A stretch of 64,000 nucleotides of DNA from Ganoderma boninense (Eukaryota > Basidiomycota > Agaricomycetes > Polyporales > Polyporaceae), in contig CM035311.1 of NCBI GenBank assembly GCA_002900995.3, forward strand, positions 62,001 through 126,000, written 5' to 3'. Position 1 is the first letter of the stretch. Each line of letters opens with the position of its first letter. Position numbers and translations under genes: made by a program. The notes below the pieces were generated by a model. The model saw only the letters and a list, made by a program, of their open reading frames with translations, searched no databases and was not told the origin of the DNA. Positions 22,144 through 32,599 of the stretch are shown piece by piece.

Positions 22144-25000
22144 CTGCAGGACCACCCGGAAGTCTCTACCGACCAGCCACCCTGCATATTGCACTAGAGT
22201 CTCGCCCCGAATGTTGGGTAATCCAAGCCCATCAGTAATAACACTGTTCAGGCGAGCAATTAGAACATCCTTAGCCGTGGAATCGAGCCGAGACACTGCG
22301 TCATGCCAGAAATACTTCACGGCGCCTAGCAGAACAACATGCAAAGCTTCAAAAGGTGTGTCTGAGCTCGGATCGAAATCTATTTAGCATATGAACTCAT
22401 CAAACAATATCCAAGACATATAAGACACACTGCGTGAAATACCTGGAATCTGCAACGCAGGATTGAAGAGGTCTCTTGGCATGGCTTCCCGAACCTCTCG
22501 TAACGTCTGCCGCACTTCATCCGCTTTGCTCGTCCCTACTGGTGGAGATGTCTTCTGACGTTCGCGTACTTCGTTAACAGCATCTTGCAGCTTCCCAACA
22601 TAATGCGTGAAATATTTGTCTTTGACGCCGGTATCGGTCGCGATGTCGTCCACTCCGCTCGGAGCTCCCGCCAGTGCCCGAGTGAGCTGTGCGTTCAACC
22701 AATACAGTGTGTCCTCCTTGCTGCGAACCTCTGAAGCATCCCGCAAGCCAATCTTATCAGCATACCCATGGAGGAGTGAGACGGATCAGAGCGTACATTG
22801 AGAAAATCCCGCAAGCGCTCCCTCTCTCCCTCTTCTCCCTCAGCTCGATTCTTTGCATCTGACCCTTTAACCTTGCACCTTCGACAGAAACATTTTCCCT
22901 GCATCCCAATGTGCGAAGCAAACTCGCTAGACATCGGATTGTCGCCAAGAAATGCCAGAACCCATGGCACTACGAGCACATGTTCCTTTGCCTGTACGTC
23001 CCATACCGCAATACCTTTGCTTCGCACCTCACTGTTTAACAATATTAAGCCAGTGGTCACTCACGGGATGTACTTCGGATGCATCGCTCACCAAAGCTGC
23101 TCAACTAATGACTCCATCATCTCCAGGGGCGCCGCAATATTCGAAGTGGCCAAATAATGGATGTTGTACATGAGTTGGGCCATTGAGCGGGGCAGGCCGG
23201 CGAGAGTAAACAGCAGTGAGTTGTGCTTGTTCCACTTTTTGCTAGTGTTTCCTGACGTGTCATCGCAGTACAGCCATATTGGGCAGCCAACGACCCTCAT
23301 GCCACCCACTTTGTCACGCCACTCATTCCGGATAGGGAACTCCCAAGGTGAGACGGGCTTCTCATCGTCGACAAGTGTCCCTAGGAACCATCATTAATAA
23401 CAATGACAGCTTTTCTCTATGGCCGATGAACTGACCAATGATCGACGGAGAAGGGAGGTAGTCGGGAGCATACCATGGCGGCTTGAGAAGATCCTCCACA
23501 CAGTATCGCATCGCAGTGAGAGGAACCTCGAATCAGCTTCCCTCTCGATCATCAACCACAAGGCCAGGTTTGTCGTCATAGGTGAGGACCGGACAAACCG
23601 ATGCACATGTTCCACCACCTTTTCGGAACCAGCGGCGGATGACGACAGGAAAACATGCAGGCCCCGTACCTTCGGACACCATCGCGAGCTCATTCACGAA
23701 GTAGTCCCGACCGGCAGGTGCACGAACCATTGGGCCAGCCAAGTTAGGATCAACTTCGGATGCCCACCGCTCTCCCTGCGCACACTCACCGAAACTTGCG
23801 CTGCCGAGCTCAGGAAGTGTCTGCAGGTACGCCATCATGATCGGATTCGCGAACTCCTGTGTAGCCTGGCGTAAGCATCCACATTTACTGTACTGATGCC
23901 TCGCATGTGAACACTCACATGTGTGAGCATAACAGCCAGCGTCGCCATTGCATAAACCTTCCCCATCTTCGACGTGCACATCTGCGGAGCGGCACCGGCA
24001 ATCTTTGTGATATCTTCACGTTCCCGCTCAACCATCTTCACACTAGGCAGCTTTGGTACGCCGTTTGCGTGTGCGAACCACCGAACATCCTCAATTTCGC
24101 TTTCCGAGAAGAGAGCACGGGGAAATGCATGTAAAGCGCTCATGGTACACCGCTAAGCATGGAGTCAGTTCCCAGACAGTCTGAAACTTGAATATGTAGT
24201 TCGGGGAACGCACCGCCTTGTCTTCCCATGGCCAGTAGTTCTTCTCTCCGAGGTGCGCATTCACGTAATGAGGACCTTCCTCTGGAAAGTTTCACGTAAA
24301 TGTTTTATTCAGATCTCAAGGTACCAATACACACCGAGAATTCCCTGCACATCCCGCGCTCCCAATCCCGCATTCTCCATCTGCCATGGTCCTTCCGCCT
24401 CCAAGGCTGCGATGTCCGCGGCGCTCAAAGGATGCATCAGTACATCTTGGAGGTGTTGTTCGTCCACTGGTAAGTCCTCGTTGTCATCCATCGGAGGCCG
24501 ATTATGTGCTAACATCCCATTCCAGTTGTCATACAGTTGGTTTGGAGGATCGTGCGACAGCGCTGGGCCGTGAACCACAGGTGGGAAGATGCTGCCGGAC
24601 ATGGTGGTACCTGTCGTGGTCTCGCCCGGAGTTGCCAATAACCACGGATCCTGTCTCGCTAGTGTCTCCCAGTTGCGGTCGTGCTCGTGTACCCCTGAGG
24701 CCAGTGGCTCGGAGCGTGGCGACTGCGTGTTTGCCGCAGGTTTAGGAAGTGGAGGGATCATGGGGAAGGGATCGATGTCCTCAACCACGTCGCGCATGCG
24801 GACCTCAAATGTATGCTTCGCAGTATCTTCATGTCGGACTGCAAGGGACAGTGGTACTAGCTTTTGTGCCGGACATATATTGCATCGCCAATAGTTCTTA
24901 GAGCGGTCATGGGTAAACACTGCATCGTATTAGACTCTTAAATGCCGGCAAGAAAAGCTCTCGTACATTGTGGGTTGATGAGCGTGGTGCGAGGAGCCAT
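20554..25000 (-). pseudogene. transposase-like gene of the large element, disrupted
   Basis: Starts at 25000 (MAPRTTLINPQ) with clear early exons 25000-24967, 24919-24335, 24281-24214 and 24152-23919, then from 23865. Landmarks: a C..C motif (YWRCNIC), KKWNKHNS near 23240, GDNPMSSEFASHIGMQGKCFC with a CRRC zinc-like pair near 22900, HLPFYVRRFGPALLYATEGF near 21850, and an Ala/Lys coiled coil at the end. This matches a large protein family abundant in mushroom genomes and linked to DNA transposons; the exact superfamily is not settled from sequence alone. It is broken: an in-frame TGA at 23535-23533, and an (AT)n run at 22140-22099 that separates two different reading frames. The product, if whole, would exceed 1000 residues. 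Confidence 0.75.
22099..22140. repeat. (AT)21 microsatellite inside the transposase gene
   Basis: Uninterrupted AT dinucleotides sit where the protein family would have coding sequence, between ..GRDFRVVLQI and IEAWLALCRLAP. The frames before and after differ, so the run breaks the gene unless it is spliced out. Confidence 0.9.
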
Positions 25001-25128
25001 GTCTCCGTTCTGTACAGAGCATGCTCGCAGCCATCGTCCAGCACTCTGCAGTGTCCCGCAACAGATCAGGTGATCTAACTGTTTATATAATCACACCCCA
25101 AACGCCCAAGCAGCGGAATTCCTCCTGT

Positions 25129-25244
25129 CTATCCAGCGGAAATCTCCAGGCGTTGTTGACTACCGGTATCCCGCAGGATCTGCCAGCGGATTTCTGCAGT
25201 CTGCCCAATTCCAGCGGATTTCCGCTGGGGCTTGTCTGGCAGTG
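25129..25244 (-). repeat. right terminal inverted repeat and subterminal sites
   Basis: Mirror image of the left end. It reads CCAGCGGAAATC near 25132, GCCAGCGGATTTC near 25184, the CAGCGGATTTCCGCTG palindrome at 25212-25227, and ends CTTGTCTGGCAGTG at 25244. Confidence 0.8.
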
Positions 25245-25472
25245 TAAGTACCAGCTGTAAACGTCCGCTTTCACGCCTAATTTCTGGGGGATTCTGGATT
25301 TTGCGCGACTGGGAACGCCCACGTGATCGTTACTGTGACGCTGGGCGCTAAATGACGTCGGCTGCTTGCATCTGCCTCTTTTACGGCCCTCGCCAGTCGA
25401 GCTCCGACTCGCACCTCCCTCCCGGCCCCCCCGACTCTTGTGCTCTGCTCAGTGATTTCCTCTCTTCGCTTG

Positions 25473-28400
25473 ATGCTTCGCCACGTCGCTCGTCCTCGCC
25501 TCTCCCTCCATTCCCGGCAGCCCGTCTCCCACCGCTCTCTCGCTGCTCTTCCCACTCGTGCTCCGCTCTCCCGTCTCTCTCCATGCATCTACTTCACTCC
25601 ACGCCCAGTATTCGCTCGTTCATATGCTCAAGGTCCGCCGAGAGGTAACCAAGGGGGCTTCCCTGGCTTTCCCATGGGTCAACCCCGCCAGAAGGGCGAG
25701 GCTCTCAAGGAATACGTCAGTCCCTCCCCATCTTCGGTCCTATCGTTGCTCGGCAATGAGGATGCCCCGCACAACACCTCCCTTTCGAACATCTTCCCCT
25801 TCTTTGACACAGCACTTGCTTACCGTGTCTTGCACAGAGCGTTGACCTTACAGAGCTGGCAAGGGAAGGGAAGCTCGACCCCACAATCGGCCGCGACGAA
25901 GGTATGCCCCCCACCTCTTTTTCTTGAGCATGTTTGTCATGTTCCTCCGCAGAAATCCGCCGAACAATACAGAGTAAGTAAAGTGCCCGTCTACATCTAC
26001 ATTGATGTCGCTGCCTTACACCACGGAAGTTCTATCGCGCCGCACCAAGTCCAACCCTGTCGTATGTCCATTTCAATTCCTTTATCATCCGTGCGGATCT
26101 GAGTACGACGCTACAGCTAATTGGGCCGCCCGGTGTGGGCAAAACGGCGATCCTGGAGGGCCTTGCGCAGCGGATAGTGGCTAAGGAAGTCCCGGAGGTA
26201 TTGCGCTGTTCCCCGTCGCTTGTGTATGCTTGCTGACTTTGGCACGTTATAAGTCGCTTCAAAACAAGCGCGTGTTGTCCATCGACTTGGCCGCGATCGT
26301 GGCAGGGTCGGGTATTCGGGGCCAATTCGAGGAGAAGTTCAAGGCGCTGATCAAGGATATCGAGGATGAGGTACTTATATGCGGCTCGCTCTTGATCGGC
26401 CTCACATCGCTGACCTCGCATACAGGCCCGAAATGTCATTTGCTTCATCGATGAGCTTCGTTCGTGACCGTTGACAACTGCACCAGCTGCATCAGAGGCT
26501 AACTAGCTTGTCCAGACATGCTGTTCAACCTCGGCAAGGCCGAAGGCAGCGTCGACGCCGGGCAGATGATTAAGCCTGCACTTGCGCGCGGCTTACAACT
26601 CGTCGGTGCAACTACACGTACGTTGCCCATCTCATCTGAGTCTCAGCACGATCAGTGGTCGCAGTTCGATTGGATTTTTTGCTCGACTGCCAGAGGCAAG
26701 AGGTTCCGTCCATGGAGCATCACAGGGCTGCCTCGTGGAGTCTGGATCAATGCCTCCGCCGCGGTTGAATAAACCGGCGGAGTTATTTGAAAGATTCCAT
26801 GCGCCATTCGCGCGGTCGCAAATCGCTTGAGAGGCTGCTTAAAGGGCTGCTCAATTTCTCCAGTCACCACAACGATGAGCTGGCCGAGCGCAGCCATTGA
26901 CGGGGGTGATTCCGCGCTTATGCTGGCTCTTGGAGCACGAAAGCCTGTTACCCGCCTTCGTTCTGTCATCTGGACTCCCCATTGCGCCTATCGTTCGAAA
27001 GGTACGATACTTAGTCTGCTCTCTGTGTCTTGATCATTACGAAGGTGCGGTGGGAGGGGATCCGCATCGAGGGAACAGGAGCTCGCAGAGCGCGTTCTGG
27101 ACGGCGGACGTCAGCCTGCGAGAGGTCATCGCGACCATTACTCGGCTACGAGCAGCTGGAGGACGAGCCTTGGGCGAAGTGAACTGAGCTGGAGAAATTG
27201 AGCAGCCCTTAAGTCCTAGTACAGGACTTGGAATGCGAGATGCGAGGCGCTGATCGAACTGGAACTGCGATAGACTGCCGACTGCATCTCCTCATCCACC
27301 TCTGACTGTGCCCTCCTCCCTCTAGCTGACGAGTACCGCAAGACGATCGGCAAGGACGCCGCGCTCGAGCGGCGCTTCCAGCCGATCACGATCGACGAGC
27401 CCACCGTCGAGGCGACGATCTCGATCCTGCGCGGGCTGAAGCCGCGCTACGAGGTGCACCACGGCGTGGGCATCGCGGACGGCGCGCTCGTGACGGCGGC
27501 GGTGTACGCGGCGCGGTACGTCTCGGACCGGTTCCTGCCGGACAAGGCGATCGACCTGGTGGACGAGGCGGCGTCGGCGCTGCGCCTCGCGCAGGAGAGC
27601 AAGCCGGACGAGCTGGAGCGGCTGGAGCGGGCGGTGGTGACGCTGGAGATCGAGCGGGAGAGCCTGCGGCACGAGACGGACGTGTTCAGCGCGGAGCGGC
27701 GCGCGGCGGTCGAGGCGGAGCTGCGGGCGAAGCGGGACGAGGCGGCGGCGCTGACGACGGTGTGGCAGGCGGAGCGGGCGCGGCTCGAGGGCATCAAGGC
27801 GGTCAAGGAGCGCCTGGAGGAGGCGAAGCGGGAGCTGGAGATTGCGCAGCGGCAGGGCCAGTACGAGCTCGCGTCGCGGCTGCGGTTCGCGACGATCCCG
27901 GAGCTGGAGAGGCAGCTGCCCGGGGAGGGGGAGCGCGGGGTGGGCGAGGGCGAGGACGCGGAGGGCCCGCTGGCGATGCTGCATGACCGGGTGACGAGTG
28001 CGGATATCGCGCGGGTCGTGGCGAAGGCGACGGGTATACCCGTTCAGAGCTTGTTGAAGGGCGAGAGGGAGAAGCTGGTGCACGTGAGTGGGCTTTTGCG
28101 TGGTTTGGGCCCTGGGGGAGGACAGTGCGGACGCTAACGATCTCGCGTGTAGATGGAGGATGCCTTGAAGAATCGCGTCGTTGGGCAGGACCACGTCGTG
28201 GAGGCCGTCAGCGATGCTGTGAGAATCTCGCGTGCGGGCTTGCAGGCGCCCAATCGACCTGTTGCCTCCTTCCTGTTCCTCGGACCGACCGGTGTTGGCA
28301 AGGTGCGTTCTATTCTCGTGGCTTTTGCTTCCTATGAGACTCAAAAAAGGACAGACGGAGTTGTGCAAAGCACTGGCGCAGTTCCTGTTCAACGACGAGC

Positions 28401-29436
28401 AGCGTGGGCTGTATGTGTTGTCCATTCATCCAGTAGCATATATAGCGGACAACTGATTATATGCTTGCAGGATCAACATCAACATGTCAGAATACCACGA
28501 CAGACATACAATCTCTCGACTCATCGGTGCTGCGCCCGGTTATGTGGGTTTCGAAGAAGGTGGCCAGCTCACAGAGGCGGTCCGTCGTAAGCCATATGGT
28601 GAGTCCCACCTTCGCCATATCATTCACACATCGACGTTGACCACGGGGCCACGAGCGCAGCGGTGATCCTGCTCGACGAGCTCGAGAAGGCGCACAAGGA
28701 CGTCGCGATGATCCTGCTCCAGATCCTCGACGAGGGCAGCATCACGGACTCGCAGGGCCGCAAGGTCGACTTCAAGAACACGATCGTCTGCCTCACCTCG
28801 AACCTCGGCTCGGACATCCTCGCGCACGCGTCCGCGTCCGACGCCGAGTCCGGCGCGATCGCGCCCGACGCGCGCGCGGAGGTCCTCGAGCGCACGGCGG
28901 AGTACTTCCCGCCCGAGCTGCTCAACAGGCTCGACTCGATGCTCGTATTCAACAAGCTCTCGAAGGCGTCGATTCTGAAGGTCGTCGACCTCCGCCTGGC
29001 GGACGTCGCGGAGCGCCTGCGGCACAGGCGCATCGTGCTCGACGCGGACGCGGGTGCGCGGGAGTGGCTCGTCGGGGCGGGATACTCGGAGACGTATGGC
29101 GCGCGGGCGATCGCGCGTATCGTGCGGACGGAGGTGCTCTTCCCGCTCGCGCAGAAGCTGCTCAAAGGCACGATCAGGTGCGTTGATTGTTGTTTTCTGC
29201 TTCCGGCAGTCGTGCGTCTGGTGGCCGTTTGTACAGTAGTTGCTGACCGCGAATGGGGCCTTGCTTCTCCTACATATAGGGATGGTGACACGGTGCAGAT
29301 CCGTGCGTCAGACGATGGGAAGACGCTCGATATCAAGGACAACCACCCTCCCGACCCGACGATCGCGACGAGCGCGACGCCTGTTGAGGCCTCGACGTTG
29401 GAGAATGAGGACGAGAGCGGGGCGGCGTCAACGTGA
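25473..29436 (+). CDS. HSP78: mitochondrial Hsp78/ClpB disaggregase
   Basis: Fourteen exons: 25473-25715, 25838-25901, 25953-25973, 26030-26061, 26117-26197, 26254-26370, 26426-26459, 26516-26617, 27326-28083, 28153-28302, 28355-28410, 28471-28598, 28661-29177 and 29280-29436; 819 residues, all phases consistent. An Arg/Ser-rich presequence ([15 protein letters not shown]) targets mitochondria. First AAA domain: [17 protein letters not shown]. Then a coiled-coil M-domain, and a second AAA domain: GPTGVGKT (split by an intron), [10 protein letters not shown], and the C-terminal YGARAI block. The ClpB N-domain is absent, as in yeast Hsp78, and length matches. Role: ATP-driven rescue of aggregated matrix proteins with mtHsp70. 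Intron 8 (26618-27325) is 708 bp and abnormal. A CACGTG box lies at 25319, and the transposon end is only 228 bp from the ATG. Confidence 0.96.
26640..27310. other. insert in HSP78 intron 8
   Basis: The intron is about 700 bp, against 43-122 bp for the others in this gene. Parts read like exons in the plus direction (for example [19 protein letters not shown] ending at a stop near 27187, preceded by an intron-like GTACGATA...AAG stretch), so a piece of another gene may have been inserted. I do not recognise the protein. Confidence 0.4.
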
Positions 29437-29600
29437 GCGATGCATAATGATCGGGCGACCAAGCAAGCAGACGACCATGGACTGAAATATGCGCCTGATT
29501 TGTTAATCCCATACGCATAGACATCATCGCTAGACAAGACGCTGTATCTTATGCGACGCGGTGCCAGTAATAGGTTTGGATCGGATAATCACCACTCAAT
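29437..29600. other. HSP78 3' side
   Basis: Short stretch after the stop codon; presumably the 3' UTR. The inverted duplication starts soon after it. Confidence 0.3.
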
Positions 29601-31500
29601 TGTAGCATTAGCACTGACCTTTTCTACTTCACGCACAAATGTATTCACACTCCACTCATGAATTCGAGGACGACTATGCTTTCGCCTCGTCAGAGCAACA
29701 CAGGTTTGTAACGTGCGGGACCATATGCTCGTTTCGCCCAACCCATACCACGCCATGGTACCACAGCACTGGGAATAGCGTGTCGAACGACACATGGTTC
29801 AACGAGTCAGGGCATGTCCTCCTCGAGCTGCTGCCTTGACCAGCCTGTTGACCACTGTCCTAGTTTCATGGATCGCGCTTCAGGTCCTTGAACGTCTGAC
29901 ACTCTCTCGACGCAACACCCAACGAGCACAAACAATGCTTAGAGGACGAGGTGCGCGCACCTCGGCAATTCACACTGCTGGCTCCCATGGCGCGGTTTCA
30001 GGTCGGGCGGCCGTCACCCGGCGCAAGCCTCTTACACTTGAGTGCAGCACTTCGCTTCAAACGGGGACCGAACCTCTTCGCGCTGCAAATTATTACGCAC
30101 GTATACTTGAGAAGGGGGTTTCCTCTCTGTCTGTGCTCACTATGGGTTAGAGGGCTAACGTTGCCTGCCTCCGCATGCGGCATGCTCGTTGTTTGTCCGC
30201 AAACGGTTATCAACCGACGACCGGGAGATTTGAAAATTCTCCACGCGCAGAGGACGAACAAACGGAGACTGCTACGCGCCCCCCCGGGCTCAGCAGGTTG
30301 AGGTTAGCCAGGCGAGTGCTAGAGCCAAACGTTGCCTTGCTCGCGAGGCGACCGTAACCGCCACCGCCGGAATTAATATTCGGAGCGCTAACGGCGGCTG
30401 TTCCTGCATACATCATCGCATTATCCGCCCCGAATGGACCGTAGGGCTCAAACCTGACTTGAAACGAGGCGGTCGCAGTCGCAGCCCCGGTCAACCTCGC
30501 GCTCCTCCCCTCTTCCGGCGTTCTGTGCACTTGGGTTTGATGGAAGTGCATCGCAGCCTGCGCAGGGTCGCCTCGATAGTCGCAAATGTGGAGCGGGACC
30601 ACGACGACGATGTCGCGACTCGACGAGAGTGAGCTCGAGCAGTGCGGGCCGTTATCCCAGCACCGCACTCTCCGTGGGTCCGCTGATGCGCACCGCGCTA
30701 GCCTCTCATCGCAACCTCTTGGCATACTTGAGGTCCGGGATTCAGGCCTTCAGGCGAGGCGACCATGCCTGAAATGGTATGCGTAGCAAACGCCGGCGCG
30801 TGGCGTCATCAATGAAGGCTCAGCCTGGCGCGCTCAGCGCATCCGGTGCGTCCACCGCGTGTCGCTCGGGGCCACACATGTCTCAGTCTAGCCTTGCTCT
30901 CACTCGCTGTTAAGCGCTGAGCGATTTCCTCCGCCGCGCTACACTAGTACTGCGTGCGTTTAGGTCTCACCCTCTCTAATACCATCCAGATCTAGGCCCA
31001 TCCGTACTCATGCTCAGCGCCCAACAGAGACGAGAGTCCGCGAAGGATGGTTAACTGCGCAGTGGGAAGGGTACTGTGCCTGATTTGCGCCCTTCGCATC
31101 GCGCGGCTCGTGAAAACATCAAGATCTGGGTGCGAAGCCGGGATCCGATGCGCTGATCCCCACCTCGTGCGCGATACCGCCTGGCCTACTGAAACCTATC
31201 CATACGCACCGCCGCCACTGCACCCCCGCGCGGAATGTACATAAGGCCGCTCGCCCCGTCCTCGATGCCCCGTGCCGGGTGCCCCACATTGTGTCTTCTC
31301 TCCTCTCCTCTTCTGTCCCCGTTCTTTCTTCGCCTGTGCTGCGCACGGTAGTTACCTTTTTTTTGACATTTCCTTTAAGTAAATTTTCTCCTCCGACAAC
31401 CATGAACCGCATCGTGTACCTCGCGCTCTCCCTCTCCGTCCTCGTCGCCCTCCTCGTCGCCCCTGGGGCCCAGGCCGTGCCCACTCCCCTGGCAAAACGC
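29600..31500. repeat. right arm of the large inverted duplication
   Basis: Inverted, diverged copy of 1-2130. It ends in, or continues through, the CAP gene at 31402. A 171-codon frame on the minus strand (30725-30210) stays open here while the matching frame in the left arm is broken; it has no recognised domain, so I do not call a gene. Confidence 0.75.
31238..31245 (+). promoter_or_regulatory. TATA-like box of CAP gene 31402
   Basis: TACATAAG, the same octamer as before the paralog at 3941, but here about 157 bp from the ATG. The left inverted copy has ACTTAAG at the matching site. Confidence 0.35.
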
Positions 31501-32222
31501 ACGTCCGCGAGCGACGTCAAGGCGTACCTCGCCGCGCACAACAGCTTCCGCGCGAAGCACGGCGCGTCCGCGCTCACGTGGAACAACACCCTCGCCGCGG
31601 CGGCGCAGAAGGAGGTCGACCGCTGCGTGTTCAAGCACTCGGGCGGCATCTTCGGGCCTTACGGCGGTACGTCGTGCTCGCATCTGCGCCTGCGTCTTCT
31701 TTGTCGGGGGTCAGGGTCATGTACTCACGCGTCACTGGCAGAGAACCTCGCGGCGGGCACGGGCGACTTCAAGATCGACGACGCGATTCGCTCGTGGACG
31801 AACGAGGCTCGTGAGTGCTGCCCCGCTGACGCTTGAGCGCGAAAAAGTGGGGGAAGGAATGCTGACCGGAGGACGCAGCGCAATACAACGCGAAGAACCC
31901 GCAGCCGTCGCACTTCACGCAGGTCGTGTGGAAGGGCAGCAAGCAGGTCGGGTGCGCGGTCAAGGAGTGCGCGAACATCTTCGACCCCAAGTACGGCGTA
32001 AGTCCAAGTTGTCTCGCGTCTCTTCTCTGGGTGTAGGCCTGCTCACCTCGCTCGACGGCGTGCAGGTCGCGAAGTTCTACGCATGCGAATACTACCCCGC
32101 CGGGAATGTCATCGGTAGCTTCCCGTGCGTCTCGTCTCGTCTCTCTCCCTCTCCCTCGCTTGTCCGTGCGCGTCGCTAACGGGCCCCGTGGCGCGTCCAA
32201 CAGGAAGAACGTCCAGGTCTAA
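31402..32222 (+). CDS. CAP/PR-1-like secreted protein D with Kex2-type site
   Basis: Five exons: 31402-31666, 31742-31810, 31879-31997, 32066-32124 and 32204-32222, giving 176 residues. A signal peptide (MNRIVYLALSLSVLVALLVA) is followed by a short pro-segment ending LAKR, a Kex2-type dibasic cut site absent from proteins A-C, so the mature protein would start TSASDV. The CAP domain has AHNSFRAKHG, HSGGIFGPYG, ENLAAGTGDF, HFTQVVWKGS, VGCAVKEC and FYACEYYPAG, tail KNVQV. Same exon plan as the other CAP genes. It is the intact partner of the partial gene at the left edge. Confidence 0.93.
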
Positions 32223-32599
32223 GTCCAGGTCTTTGTGCCGCCACACGGCCCACATCACGCCAAGGCCAAGGGATGGTGCAGTGATAGGTGCCGCTGCCAT
32301 GACAGGATATGCATCAGCGTCACTACCCTCTCCGATGCGGAGGCAGAGGAGAGGTCCGCATCGCGACTCGCGAGTCCCGTTCAGCGGACTCAGCAGTCGC
32401 GACGGCCTTTGCCAGTCGAGACTCGCCCTCATCGACGTTGTATTCTGTATTCGCGCACGGTACCTTGCATGCACGCACATCAGGAATACACGAGACCGTC
32501 TCGCCGACCGCCAATTCATCTTCCCTTGCGAAGCAATATGTACAGAGTGCATCAAGTACTCGTCACCCCCCTCTATCGCGGCCAGACTTCACTCAACAC
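32223..32599. other. intergenic, nothing seen
   Basis: About 380 bp between CAP gene D and the convergent P450 pseudogene. No feature recognised. Confidence 0.35.

Larger units (their letters stand above)
16994..25244. mobile_element. 8.25 kb two-gene DNA transposon with CACTG ends
   Basis: The left end reads CACTGCCAGACAAG, then CAGCGGAAATCCGCTGGAA after a 3-base variable spot. The reverse complement of the right end gives the same two blocks, so the inverted repeat is about 36 bp with three mismatches. Weaker similarity continues inward (ATACCGGTxGTCAACAAC on both sides), with several extra CCAGCGGAAATC copies at each end. The dinucleotide TA flanks both ends; no longer target duplication is seen. 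Inside are two multi-exon genes on the minus strand (17255-18916 and 20554-25000) and nested repeats between them. CACTG termini with two genes fit a CACTA/CMC-like element; KDZ-type is an alternative I cannot exclude. Confidence 0.85.

Noticed and set aside
27322..28425. 367-codon frame on the minus strand opposite HSP78
   Set aside because: It is the antisense of a GC-rich HSP78 exon; it is Arg/Leu/His-rich with no motif.
30210..30725. 171-codon minus-strand frame in the right arm
   Set aside because: Open here but broken in the left arm, no domain and no splice support; kept only as a note on the repeat.
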